Shown: in pieces, positions 21,669 to 33,300 of the stretch
How the letters are laid out: every line of letters starts with the position of its first letter
Position numbering within the stretch: the stretch's first letter is position 1
Source: Pardosa pseudoannulata
Lineage: Eukaryota; Arthropoda; Arachnida; Araneae; Lycosidae
Reading direction: 5' to 3'
Length of the DNA: 64,000 nucleotides
NCBI GenBank assembly: GCA_032207245.1
Contig: CM063502.1
Coordinates: forward strand, 133,017,205-133,081,204
The notes under the pieces: model-generated
Database searches by the model: none
What the model was told of the DNA's origin: nothing
What the model saw: only the letters and a program-made list of their open reading frames with translations
Program-made: the position numbers and the translations under genes

Positions 21669-24140
21669 TACAAAATTCCAATGTGATTGGCCTGGGTTTG
21701 TTTGGAATCGACTAGCCACATTAGTAGCAAATGCTATGTCAGGGCGTGTGGTAGTGGCAAGAAACATTAAAGATCCAATAGCCTCTCTATAGGGAACAGG
21801 CTTACCATCTGGTAAAGGATTAGATTCTGCAGATATGATTATTCCAGGATCTGCAGGTATGCTATTCGGTTTGGCATCACATAGATTGAACAGTTTCAAA
21901 ATTCGTTTTATGTAACTATTAGAGTGCAGGAAGATTGAACCATTAGATTGATGAACAATTTCGATCCCAATGAAGCATCCTGTTGTGCATATAGTGGCTT
22001 CGAATTTCTTTCGAAGGTCATCGACAATTTGCATTAATATGGTCTTTTCTTCACAGAATAAGAGTGCATCGTCAACATATAAAATTAGAATGACTTTCTT
22101 GCTTTGGAAAATACCACTGAAAACGCAGGAGTCTGCAGTACTTTGTTTGAATCCAAAATCTGTTAGGAATTCTGAGAAAGTTCTGTTCCAGCACCTAGAG
22201 GCTTGTTTCAGTCCATATAAGGATTTATTTAATTTGCACACTGTATCTTTATCGAAATTTAATCCTGTAGGTGGTTGCATAAAAATAGTTTCTTTGACTT
22301 CGCCATGAAGAAAAGCAGTTTTTATGTCAATCTGTATTACTTTCCATTTTCTTTGTGCAGCTAAGGCTAGCACAATTCTTATTGTGTCAAACCTTGATGT
22401 CGGTGAAAAGGTCTCACTGAAGTCGACTCCCTCCATTTGGGAGAAACCTTTTGCACACACTCTGGCCTTATATTTGTCAATTTTTCCATTGGGTAAGTAT
22501 TTGACTTTAAATACCCACTTGGACCCAATTACATTACCTGCCTTTGGAGTAGGTACAAGATCCCATGTTTGATTTTCTTCTAGGGATTTCAGTTCTTCCC
22601 TTATGGCTTCCTTCCACTCATCTGCTTGAGGAGAATTGACTGCTTCTTCATATGTAAGTGGAGTTTCGATGTCTGCTACATTTACTTCGTAACGAACAGG
22701 AACCTTTAGTTTGTTCCTGGGACGCAGACTGTAGTGATCAGTATCATCGTTCGAGTTAGAGGGATCATTAAATTGATCTTGATCACTGATTGTGGATTCG
22801 TTGTTGTCAGCATTGTCTTCATTGAATGTAAGCTTGATTGTTGATGGTGGTGGTGAGATCCTCAATTCGTCACAATCTTCGTTAAAGATAACATTTCTGG
22901 ATATTTTTATGGTTTTAGTCACAGGATCAAAAAGGCGATAGTTCTTTGATTCCTTTTCATACCCCACAAAAATCATCTTCTTGCTCTTTGGAGCTAATTT
23001 CTTCCTCAGGCTATCGGGCACATGCATGAAAGCATCTGAGGCAAACACTCTTAGATGGTTGAGAGTGGTTGGTTTCCCAGTCCATAACTCATATGGGGTA
23101 GAATCTGGAGCCTGAGTTGTGGGGGTTCTGTTCAATATATGCACCGCTGTGTTTACAGCTTCTGCCCACAAATACAGAGGTAATTCTTTTGAGTATATCA
23201 TCGAACGAGCGCTTTCCACAATTGTGCACATGTCTCTCTCGGACCGACCATTCTGCTGAGGAGTGTAGGGAGCTGTTGTTTCTAACTGGATACCTTTCTT
23301 CTTTAGGAAGTTGCTAAAATTCAAATTGATGTATTCAGTTCCATTATCCACTCTGAGTGCTTTAACATGATGACCGAATTTGTTTTTACACAGTTGAACA
23401 AAGTTTTGAAAAGCTTCCAAGGCATCACTCTTGTGTTTCAAAAAATATACAGTTCTAAAACCACTGTAATCATCCTTCATTAAAATAAAGTAATTAGATC
23501 CACCTACCGATTCTACCGACATTGGGCCACAAATGTCACTGTGTATCAGTTCTGCTGGCTTAGTTGCTTTGTGTTGCTTACAACTAAATGAAAACCTGTG
23601 TTGTTTTCCGTATCGACATCCTTCACAGAAAAATTCGTCATCATTTGGGAAATCGAGTTTGTCGATTAATCCTCTGTCACTTAATTGACGTAGAGCATTC
23701 AAATTTAAGTGTCCAGCTCTTTCATGCCAAATTTGCAGGTTGTTCTTCTGGAAAATGTTTGCTTCAGGGGATGTTTGGGTTCTGAAGAGCATATGGTACA
23801 AGTTGTTGGATGAACGTACGGCTGTTCCAACTAATTCATCGTTGTAATTATATATTTCTGCCTGATCCTCCATTTTAATTATTTTCATGCCGTTACGGGC
23901 AATTACACCTTCAGATAGAAGGTTCTTCTTCAGATCTGGCACGTACAAAACATCTTGTATTTCTCCTTCCTCCCATTCTCCATGAATAAGTTTTAGAATT
24001 TTGACATTTCCTTTTCTTTTGATGGATACTTCTTGATTATTACCAAGACGAATAACCTCATTTTCGTGCGACTCGTTGAAGCTGTTAGTAATATAGCTAA
24101 GATTATGAGTCATATGAGCTGATGCTCCACTGTCCAGAAT
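21669..24140 (-). CDS. Copia Pol: protease, integrase, RT, partial RNase H
   Basis: Open for about 820 codons from the protease to the gap. Protease: ILDSGASAHMTHNLSYI (active-site Asp near 24128). GAG-pre-integrase: IWHERAGHLNLNALRQL with CEGCRYGKQHRF. Integrase core: DICGPMSVESVGGSNYFILM, ALRVDNGTEYINLNFSNF and YTPQQNGRSERDMCTIVESA (D, D, E). RT: WVFKVKYLPNGKIDKYKAR, KVIQIDIKTAFLHGEVKE and LILYVDDALLF (catalytic YVDD). RNase H begins at SLMFLATTTRPDIAFATNVA and runs into the gap. A TGA at 24141-24143 separates it from gag in the same frame (a Trp-type codon could be the ancestor), so it would need readthrough or is a single lesion. Otherwise it is the best-preserved polyprotein in the window. 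Confidence 0.92.
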
Positions 24141-24143
24141 TCA

Positions 24144-24975
24144 AATATCTTCGTTGCTGCCCCTGATTTCACTACTAAAAGCGCAATAGTTCGATGCATT
24201 TCTTCTCTCAGGAGGTTTCTCTCTATCGCGAGGTTTGGAGCGACATTCCCGGGCATAATGGCCTTTTTTTCTGCAGGCGTAGCACGTTACACTGGATTTA
24301 TCTGATCCTTGATTTCTGGGTTTATTTTCTGTATAAGCTGCTTTCTTTTGCACAAATTTTCGATGATTAGAGGCAAGAAGTGCGGCTTCACTCTGTTCTG
24401 TTTGAGATAACGATGTTTCTTCATCTATTAGTCTCGCCGTCAAATTTGATAGGTTCTGTTTGCTATCGTCAACAGATAGCCATGCTTGTCTAAAATTTCT
24501 ATACTTTGAAGGCAATGTACCAAGAATTTTAGTAATTATGGTTGCGTCACTAATGCTTTCGCCGGAGTCCTTAATTTGGTGCGCGGGATTTTCAACCTTC
24601 GAGATATATTGCACAACAGTTTCATTACTTTCCATTTTTAAACTGATGGAATTTGTCCAACAACAACATTTTGTTGAAGTCCTATTTCAATTTGAAGACG
24701 GAGTCCAGTTTTGAGAGCATTTCTTTCGATGACACACAGCTCTCAATAAGCGTGACCTGCGACAGTTCCATCGCCGAGGATATCGTGAACATCGCTACTG
24801 CATCCTCTTTTACCCATTTCTCAATTTTCCCTTCGTCATCATTTGACTTGATTTTAGTTCCACTGGCCACCGAGAACACACCTTTTGCTTTGAGAGCACA
24901 GTTAATTTGGAATCGCCACTGTGAATAGTTTTGTCCATTGAATTTGTTGATCGCAGAAATGTCAACACCGGCCAT
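24144..24975 (-). pseudogene. Copia Gag with CCHC zinc knuckle, frameshifted
   Basis: ATG at 24975 (MAGVDISAINKFNGQNYSQW, the typical copia Gag start). The frame breaks near 24680 after LDSVFKLK and resumes in another frame at MESNETVVQYISKVENPAH, running to the TGA at 24141. The zinc knuckle CYACRKKGHYAREC is followed by a basic tail. In the family, Gag packages RNA in cytoplasmic particles. A single frameshift in an otherwise clean frame suggests moderate age. Confidence 0.85.
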
Positions 24976-25087
24976 GCCGAAGATTAGGCTTAGCAGCACT
25001 GCTTCCGATTTCACCGTATTTCTCTTAATTGAAGGAACGAATCCACGAACGTATCGTGCGACGATGATTTCTATGGAAGAGTAGGAC

Positions 25088-25101
25088 CTGGGCCCATAAC
25101 C
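25088..25101 (-). other. Copia primer-binding site, initiator-tRNA half type
   Basis: Minus strand GGTTATGGGCCCAG, directly next to the LTR end. It is complementary to the anticodon-stem region CUGGGCCCAUAACC of initiator methionine tRNA, the internal-priming site known for Drosophila copia, rather than to a tRNA 3' CCA end. Confidence 0.85.
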
Positions 25102-25287
25102 TGTTATTACTTATAGGTTATGAAGTTTATTGAGTTAAATAAAAGTAGAATGCAGTACAAGTTAATGCGACACACGCTGAGAACACATCTCTGATTGACT
25201 GGCAGACACTATCTGTTGCCAACATTAAGAATACATTTCAACTGATATTACCTGCTGCCAATACATATTACATAAGTAGTGACAACA
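25102..25287 (-). repeat. Copia 5' LTR (outer border inferred)
   Basis: Begins after the primer site. On the minus strand the proposed limits are TGTTGTCACTAC at 25287 and AATAACA at 25102, giving the TGTT...AACA ends usual for copia LTRs, 186 bp. The outer border is inferred because the partner LTR is missing. Confidence 0.65.
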
Positions 25288-25928
25288 TAATTAAAAAGTC
25301 AATATTTATCAAAGTATAATTTTATCTTTATATGCTAATATAACAAATTATTTTAACAAAAGATTATTAAACAATTTTATACAAAAATTTATGACCCATG
25401 GGTTCTTACTGATATAAATTAATGGTATTAAATAGTTATCTCTTTAATAAGTATATGTTATGAAGAAAATGTTTGTTTGCATATTTGCTGGTGCTAATTA
25501 AAACATTGTTATAAATATAAATTTTGTGATTTTACATCATTTATAAAATTTCTCTTAATTTTGTGTGAAAATTCATTTATTTACAGAGATATAACTTATT
25601 TAAAGAATCAAACCAACATAGTTATTTAAAAAAACAAAATTTTGATTAACTCTTTCATATTGAAACATTTAAAAAAAGATGAAACTTAAAATCCCTGTAC
25701 AGATAACAAATCTGAACAAACTTGACTAATTAAATTTTTATTCAAAATGTTTATTTTTTTTACATTGTCCACGTAATTTAATAAAGTATGTGTACTTGTG
25801 TTTCTTTTTATTATCTATTAGTTTATGTATTTTTTTATCTCACTTATAAATGAAACCTAAATCATTCAGAAGAATAAAATAAATAAATTTATATACACAC
25901 ACACATATTTGAACATTTGTGTATGTAT

Positions 25929-26001
<73 letters not shown>

Positions 26002-26189
26002 AAATAAAAAAGCAAAATGTAGGAAGTAACCAGCAAATTTTATATAATACAAAAATACAAATTTCATGTTTCAATATAAAATTTAAACATAATGAAGACA
26101 GAATTTTCTCAATATTATTAATGTTTATAATCAGTCATAGAATGTAAATACAGCACTTCTTTATTTAAATGTGTGAAACTTTCACCAAT
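25288..26189. other. AT-rich DNA without genes; (TA)n tract
   Basis: No supported gene. The (TA)n stretch 25923-25998 yields only Tyr-Ile repeat frames. Confidence 0.55.
25923..25998. repeat. (TA)n microsatellite
   Basis: About 37 TA units with a single phase break near 25939. Confidence 0.97.
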
Positions 26190-27900
26190 ATTTTCTTTTC
26201 ATTCTCTAATTGTTTTAATAATGCTAAATTGGGATTCGATTTTTTCCTTCTTGTGGAGTTTGTTTGGAGTTTTAATTTTCTTACTAAGCAGTTCATTTTT
26301 AAAATGTTCATGAATCTTAAAATTTACATGTTTAATTTTGTTGCTTAATTTTAGCACATTATGTATAGTATTTTCTCTTATTTTTTAGTTCTTTACTAAT
26401 TTTAGGTCTTATTTCACAGCCTTTTAGGACATATTCTAGAATGTTAAATTTTTGCTTCATTACACAGAACTGGTTGTTTGTTTCTGGTTTTTAGATACTA
26501 TTGAAACTATACATTTGCAAAATATTATCAATTTCTTTTTCACCACCACTGTTTTCAATATATGTATTTTTTCTTTTGGTGTTTCTCATCTGCATACTTG
26601 CATGAATATGTTTACATATGTTGTTTTAAATTATTCGCACATGTTCACTGAAACAGATGAAAGCACCCTTAGCAAATTGTGCACTTCAATTTATATTGCA
26701 TGATACAAGTTGGATGTTCAACAGTGTAATGATGCTTATGATCTAATTTTTTAGTTGATTTCGCTTCACACTCATAACTATTTACTTTAGTTATCATATT
26801 AAGTGTAACTGTATGACTTTTAACATAGATCTAACTTATTTTAGTTATTCTATATGTATCAACATTTTTCATAAGTTTAATTAATCTTTGAACCTTCCCC
26901 TTATTTTATTACAGTGATAATAGTTTTATCTAATCTTTTAAACTTTTTTTCTTTCTAGATAAAAATGCTTAAGAATAAATGCATGTTAGTGTTCGATTCT
27001 AAACTTATCAGTGAGTAATATGCTCAACTTTTGCCTGAGTAGCAAATTTTAAAAATATTCCCCAAACTCTTTGGTATCAGCTGAACTGAATATTTTTGTT
27101 TACAGTATGTAAATGGATAAAATAGAAGTTATCATTAATCAATAAAGCTTATATTCATGAACGACATACATTCTTTGTCATTTTTCATATTTTTGAAAAT
27201 TATGCATGTATTTTAACTTTCAAAAACATGACCCATTCCTCCCTAATGTAAGGGAGTGATAGGGCATATTTATTACCAATGTAATTGTTGTTTTAAAACA
27301 ACACTTCTATAATTACTATCATTTTTATATTTTTTAAAAATGGTAAAATAGTTTGTCACCCTGAAACTTACAATGTTGTATTAGTAGAAAATATTTTGTA
27401 AAACAAACTTTTGTTAACTGTCCCTTTCATGTTTATTTTCCCCAATACGATAAAAATTATTATCAAAATTGGTAAATTCAAAATTTTCAACTTCAATTTT
27501 GGTATGATGATCATCTATATGCTCACTTAAATGCTTATGAATCCAAATTTTGTGTCACCCGATGGACTTTCTAATCTCTGATTCAAAATCATGTTCACAT
27601 ACTTTTACGTTTTGTTAAAAAATCTTTCTTAATAAAAGGTTTTTCACAAATATTGCATCCATATGATGGGTCCATTTTTCATAAAATAAAATAAAAACTT
27701 AGCGAATAAGTCAACACTAAAAAAAGCACGTGGTGGCGAATTACTATATAAATTCAGCAGTTAAGTGATCTTTTATAATAAAAAGTTTTTCATAAATATT
27801 GAATCCATAGGATGGGCTTATTTTTCATGAAATAAAATATAAACTTAGCAAATAAGTCAACCACAAAAATGTACGTGGCGGCGTGCTATAAAAACGCGTG
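26190..27900 (-). pseudogene. Decayed C2H2 zinc-finger gene, probably of a transposon
   Basis: Three finger-like blocks survive on the minus strand, each with stops or frame changes: YGCNICEKPFIKKDFL (about 27660-27610), CEHDFESEIRKSIG ... WIHKHLSEHIDDHHT (about 27590-27500), and KCTIC.GCFHLFQ.TCANNLKQHM (about 26690-26610). A lysine-rich frame then follows, MKQKFNILEYVLKGCEIRPK and HEHFKNELLSKKIKTPNKLH (26460-26200). The finger style resembles the N-terminal fingers of the MULE-type gene at 29277, so a relative of that element is the best guess; a host gene relic is possible. 27637-27760 and 27779-27900 are imperfect direct copies of the start of this block. Confidence 0.42.
27637..27900. 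repeat. Tandem duplication of about 120 bp
   Basis: 27637-27760 and 27779-27900 share AAAAGTTTTTCA, a patch with ATCCATA.GATGGG, CTTAGC.AATAAGTCAAC and a GTACGTGG.GGCG patch in the same order. They diverge by point changes, so the duplication is old. Confidence 0.65.
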
Positions 27901-27908
27901 TAATTCCC

Positions 27909-29040
<1,132 letters not shown>

Positions 29041-29276
29041 AAAGTGTGAGGAGGGAAGCTGGTTTTGAAGTATAATCCTTCAAAACCAGCTTCTCTCCGT
29101 ACACAATGCGCATGCTTTGGAGTTTGGAGGTTGCTGGACACAGACGCTTCTGTAACAGGCGGCTAGAATCTGAGCCCGGACAAAACGCACTCGAGCTCTG
29201 ATTGGCTCGTAGAAACAGCAAGTCCTTTTTAATAAGTACGCTTGTCTAGCGCCAGAACCGAAACTAAAACTTTAAC
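29041..29276 (+). promoter_or_regulatory. Leader of the MULE-type element with a 16-bp hairpin
   Basis: GC-richer than its surroundings. It holds a perfect hairpin (29055-29070 with 29078-29093, 7-nt loop) and a GATTGG inverted CCAAT motif (29199-29204) upstream of the ATG at 29277. A promoter role is inferred from position. No TATA box was recognised. Confidence 0.4.
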
Positions 29277-29382
29277 ATGGCGAATGCTAGATTGGCTGAA
29301 TTTAAATGCACTGAATGTGAGCAAAGCTTTTATGAAAAAAGATATTTAAATGCGCACATTAAGCGCAAACATAAACAGTATT

Positions 29383-29652
29383 TATTAGATTTGTACTCTT
29401 CAAACATGAACACATAGTTCCTTGAATATACTTTATTGATCTTGATTAATATGCAAAGATTATTTACAGCATAGCATGGCACTCTAGCCACCAATTCGTA
29501 TACACCGCTACAGCATCTACATGCTCAAACATCATGCAGTTAAGGTTACCAACAACATACAAGAGTCATAGTTACAGTTACAATATATATACAGGCAATT
29601 ACACATGGAGGTAATAATAATAGATATATATACAATAATTAGATATGTTACA
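29383..29652 (-). repeat. 3' LTR of the gypsy element
   Basis: 270 bp, TGTAACATATC ... CAAATCTAATA on the minus strand. The second copy lies at 32635-32904. Confidence 0.95.
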
Positions 29653-29968
29653 CCCCCCTTTGAAGTTTTTTTTTAGTTACATACGTAATCATTTAGGTAG
29701 CTTGGTTTTTTAATTAATCTTCCTGATTTTGTTTGATTATTAGAGACTTGCGGCAACTTGGATACTTCTGGCGTATCTGAATCATTGGAGTTTGTATTGC
29801 TAGTCCTGAATTTGCATTGGAATTTCTGATGGTCTTAAGTGAACACGATTCCTAATAAAATTTTTGCCCTTATTATTTTGAACAACATAAGACCTGGGAT
29901 TTCTACATCTGGAAATAATTTTGGCTGGTTCCCAAGTTCTACTATTAAAGTTATACAAGGTTACATTA

Positions 29969-30784
29969 TCACCAGGACCAAATTCTTTTTAGCACAGTAC
30001 TATTTCTGTCATAATATCGCTTTTGTTTTTTCTGTCTGATAACAAATCTTTCTTTTAGATTTTTAGAACATTTTGCGTTTAACAATTTGTTATGTATGGG
30101 AAGTTTAGTTTTTAGCCTACGGCCAAACAAAAGTTGAGCTGGAGATAAGCTTATACCTGAGATTGGAGTATTCCTATATTCCATTAATCCCCAAATCCAA
30201 TCTTTGTTGCTTTCAGCTGCTTTCTTTAAAATTGCCTTGACTATTCCTACTCCCCTTTCTGCCATACCATTACTTTTGGGATATCGCGGACTTACAAATG
30301 TGCACTTAAAATCCCATTCTTTGGCAAAAGACTTAAACTGAAAACTATTGAATGGTGCATTGTCACTAACTACCTCAGTTGGAACTCCAAAACGAGAAAA
30401 ACAGACTTTTAATTTTGTATTTATGTCTGATATACTTTTACTATTTAACTTTTCAACTTCAATCCATTTTGAGAAATAACACATAATAACCAAATAATTA
30501 TAATTTCTATATTCCATAATGTCAATTCCTATTTTTTCAAAGGGTCTTTGTGGAATTTCATGAGATATAAGAGGTTCTTTAATATTACACCTTTGAAACT
30601 TTTGACAAATTTCACATTTTTGAACCATTTTCTCTATACCAGTAGACATATGAGGCCAAAACATTATCTCGCGAGCTCTGTTTTTACTCTTTTCCATACC
30701 AAAATGACCCTCATGTAATAATGATAACATGTCACTTCTTAGAGAATATGGTACAACAATTTTAGTCTTTAAATAACAAACCAA
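29969..30784 (-). CDS. Ty3/gypsy integrase
   Basis: Open frame with the H2C2 zinc-binding module (LLHEGHFGMEKSKNRAREIM and KCEICQKFQ), then the core: first Asp in IGIDIMEYRNYNYLVIMCYF, second in EVVSDNAPFNSFQFKSFAKE, Glu in YPKSNGMAERGVGIVKAILK. It continues to SPAQLLFGRRLKTKLPIHN and a basic end. It is preceded directly by the truncated RT frame. Its own upstream linker and RNase H are absent, so in this copy integrase would not be released from a normal polyprotein. Confidence 0.88.
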   Translation of the reverse strand: MVCYLKTKIVVPYSLRSDMLSLLHEGHFGMEKSKNRAREIMFWPHMSTGIEKMVQKCEICQKFQRCNIKEPLISHEIPQRPFEKIGIDIMEYRNYNYLVIMCYFSKWIEVEKLNSKSISDINTKLKVCFSRFGVPTEVVSDNAPFNSFQFKSFAKEWDFKCTFVSPRYPKSNGMAERGVGIVKAILKKAAESNKDWIWGLMEYRNTPISGISLSPAQLLFGRRLKTKLPIHNKLLNAKCSKNLKERFVIRQKKQKRYYDRNSTVLKRIWSW

Positions 30785-30786
30785 AT

Positions 30787-31977
30787 TCAGTAAACATTTT
30801 CTATATCATCAAATAAATTTAAATTACGTTTTTGAAAGACTTCAGGTGCTGAGGCTATCCCAAATGGCATTCTTAAGAATTGAAACCGGCCAAAAGGTGT
30901 ATTAAATGTGCATAAATCTGCACTGTACTCATCTAGTGGCACTTGCCAAAACCCATCTTTTAAGTCTAGTACAGAAAAAACTTTTTTCCCTTCTAATCTG
31001 CTTATTAATTCTTCAGAAGTTGGTATGACATGATGTTCTCGTTTAATAGCCTTATTCAGGTTTCTGGGATCCAAACAAATTCTCAGTTTACCATTGGGTT
31101 TATCTACTATGACTAGACTATTTACCCAGTCTGTCGGTTTATTTACTCTACGAATTACCCCATTAGATTCCAAATTACTCAATGTATTTTTAAGACTTTC
31201 ATAAAGGGATAAAGGTACCCGTCTAGGTGGATCTATCACAGGCTTAATCTCAGATTTCAGCTCAATGTGATATGGATCTCCAGGAAATATTCCCAGCCCT
31301 TGAAATACTTCACTATAGTTATTTATAATATCATCTTTAGAAATTAGATTAATTTGGTCTACTTTTTGTATTAAATTAAGCATTTGACATGCTTTTAAAC
31401 CTAGTATTGGCTTTGAGGATACATTTACAACAATAAACTTTAAAGGAATATCAATAAAATTATTTACAGAACATTTCAATATTAACTCACCTTCCGGTTT
31501 TAACTTGAAATTGCCATATGAAACTAATGTAATATTAGATTTACTTAATTCTTGGGTAGTTGGGAAACACATCTTTTTATAAATTGACATTGGCAAGACA
31601 TTAACTTCAGCTCCAGTGTCTAATTTAAACTCAATGTCATTACTTTCAACATTAATTAGTTTTACCCAAACATTCTCAATTGAATTTACTGTTATTACAC
31701 TGTCTATAAACAATTCTTGCCCTGAATTTTCCAGTTCATTAACTTTTCTGTAGTTATTTTGTTTTAAGTTCTTAACTGTACACATAGCTGCAAAATGGTT
31801 CTTTTTCTTGCACTTAGCACACAATCTTCCAAATGCAGGGCAGTTATTCTTTGAATGTTCTTTACCGCATCTCTGGCACTTGAAGATATCAGTGTTTTGC
31901 TTAAACTTGAGTTGTTTTGATCTATCCCTTTTCACTTCACTAATTTTAGGTGCTGCTGATGTCACAGTTTCTAACTG
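30787..31977 (-). pseudogene. Ty3/gypsy zinc knuckles, protease and truncated RT
   Basis: Continues the gag frame after a TAA (31978-31980). Knuckles CQRCGKEHSKNNC and CAKCKKKNHFAAMC, protease FKLDTGAEVNVLPMSIYKK (D-T-G-A), then RT: LRICLDPRNLNKAIKREHH, FSVLDLKDGFWQVPLDEYSA and FGRFQFLRMPFGIASAPEVF. The frame stops soon after, before the YxDD box; the catalytic box, thumb and RNase H are deleted at a junction near 30786. The element is therefore unable to reverse-transcribe itself. Confidence 0.9.
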
Positions 31978-32502
31978 TTATTTACTTGTCTCTGCTGCTC
32001 TCAAGAAGTCTGCTGCCTTCTTCAATGTTAGGTCTGCTTCTCGTAGCAATCTTTCTAATAGAGACTTTTCATGGATTCCGAGCACCAGACGATCTCTTAT
32101 TAGGCCTTCCTCTTGATCACCAAATTCACATGTTGAGGCAAGGGTTTTCAGTTCAGTCAAGTAATGGTCAACTTGCTGACCTTCATGCTGGCTGCACGAG
32201 AAGAATTTAAACCTTTCAAAAACCACGTTCTTTTGGGGTATGCAATAGTCTTCAAACATCGTCATTACATCCTCGAATTTTTCAACACTTTTTCCAGCTG
32301 GTGGTTTGAAGGTATTGAAGATTTCCACTCCTTCATCTCCAAGCAAGTTCAGCAAAATAGCGATTTTAACATTATCCGCTTTTTTATCCTTTTCAGATGC
32401 TATCAGGTAGTTTTGAAATTTCTGTTTCCATTTAGTCCATGACTCCGACACATTGCTGCAGGTGAACTTTATTTCACCAGGTGGTCGAAAGGAATTATCC
32501 AT
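31978..32502 (-). CDS. Ty3/gypsy Gag
   Basis: ATG at 32502 (MDNSFRPPGEIKFTCSNVSE), chosen over an ATG 18 nt upstream because of the usual position after the leader. About 174 residues of the retrotransposon capsid type: SWTKWKQKFQNYLIASEKDK, ILLNLLGDEGVEIFNTFKPP, ERFKFFSCSQHEGQQVDHYL and LIRDRLVLGIHEKSLLERLL. It ends at a TAA in the same frame as the zinc-knuckle part, so the stop may be a point lesion or a readthrough site. Confidence 0.88.
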   Translation of the reverse strand: MDNSFRPPGEIKFTCSNVSESWTKWKQKFQNYLIASEKDKKADNVKIAILLNLLGDEGVEIFNTFKPPAGKSVEKFEDVMTMFEDYCIPQKNVVFERFKFFSCSQHEGQQVDHYLTELKTLASTCEFGDQEEGLIRDRLVLGIHEKSLLERLLREADLTLKKAADFLRAAETSK

Positions 32503-32634
32503 TATAATCAGAGAACACAAAGTTCGTACAGTAAAATTAGAACTTCAGACAGAGCACAGAACTCACTAAGAGATCAATCCATTTCCATCTGAGAGTCTAT
32601 TAGGCTTAATGAGTTCAGCAATTTTCTGACACCA

Positions 32635-32904
32635 TATTAGATTTGTACTCTTCAAACATGAACACATAGTTCCTTGAATATACTTTATTGATCTTGATTA
32701 ATATGCAAAGATTATTTACAGCATAGCATGGCACTCTAGCCACCAATTCGTATACACCGCTACAGCATCTACATGCTCAAACATCATGCAGTTAAGGTTA
32801 CCAACAACATACAAGAGTCATAGTTACAGTTACAATATATATACAGGCAATTACACATGGAGGTAATAATAATAGATATATATACAATAATTAGATATGT
32901 TACA
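32635..32904 (-). repeat. 5' LTR of the gypsy element
   Basis: 270 bp, seemingly identical to 29383-29652. The adjoining primer site TGGTGTCAGAAAATTGC lies at 32618-32634. Confidence 0.95.
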
Positions 32905-33028
32905 GTATTCCGAGGAAACTGATAAAATATATAAATGTGTATATTGTGAAAAAGTATTTAAATCGCAGGACAGTATGAGTAAGCATCGTAGGCGGACACA
33001 CGGACAATATAATGTAAAACAGGAACGT

Positions 33029-33038
33029 AAAAAAAAAA

Positions 33039-33129
<91 letters not shown>

Positions 33130-33157
33130 AAAAAAAAAAAAATATATGGGGGGGGGG
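33029..33157. repeat. Long poly(A) tract and G-run
   Basis: More than 100 nearly pure A with a few interruptions, then a G8 run. It lies within the coding part of the MULE-type finger exon, where it yields a Lys-repeat frame: an expansion, or an assembly or sequencing problem. Confidence 0.95.
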
Positions 33158-33300
33158 TTAAAAAAAAAAAGTTTGCCAAGAAAAAACTTGCCATGAAAGA
33201 TTTTCAACCGTTAAGCAATATTTCGTAATCATTTGAAATCACATCACGGCTTCGAAAACCAAGATTACTGTCAAGAAAAAAGTTTCAAGAGTAAAGAAGG

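Larger units (their letters stand above)
21669..25287 (-). mobile_element. Copia-type LTR retrotransposon, 3' end lost in gap
   Basis: Order on the minus strand: 5' LTR (about 25102-25287), primer-binding site (25088-25101), gag, protease, integrase, RT, part of RNase H. Integrase before RT defines the Ty1/copia class. The 3' LTR is not visible because the gap at 21569-21668 cuts the element in RNase H, so no target duplication can be checked. Confidence 0.92.
29383..32904 (-). mobile_element. Ty3/gypsy retrotransposon, internally deleted, young insertion
   Basis: LTRs of 270 bp (29383-29652 and 32635-32904) look identical by eye. The target duplication GTATT lies at 29378-29382 and 32905-32909. 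A primer site, TGGTGTCAGAAAATTGC on the minus strand (32618-32634), directly follows the 5' LTR, and a G-rich tract (29653-29660) precedes the 3' LTR. The internal part holds gag, protease, the first part of RT and integrase, but the rest of RT and RNase H are missing. The insertion lies inside the finger exon of the MULE-type gene. Confidence 0.95.

Noticed and set aside
21546..24113. One long protein joining copia Pol and LINE sequence across N
   Set aside because: The frame only continues because N codons read as X; the two sides belong to different elements.
32851..33207. Phe-rich or Lys-rich proteins over the A-tract
   Set aside because: Low-complexity translation of poly(A)/poly(T).
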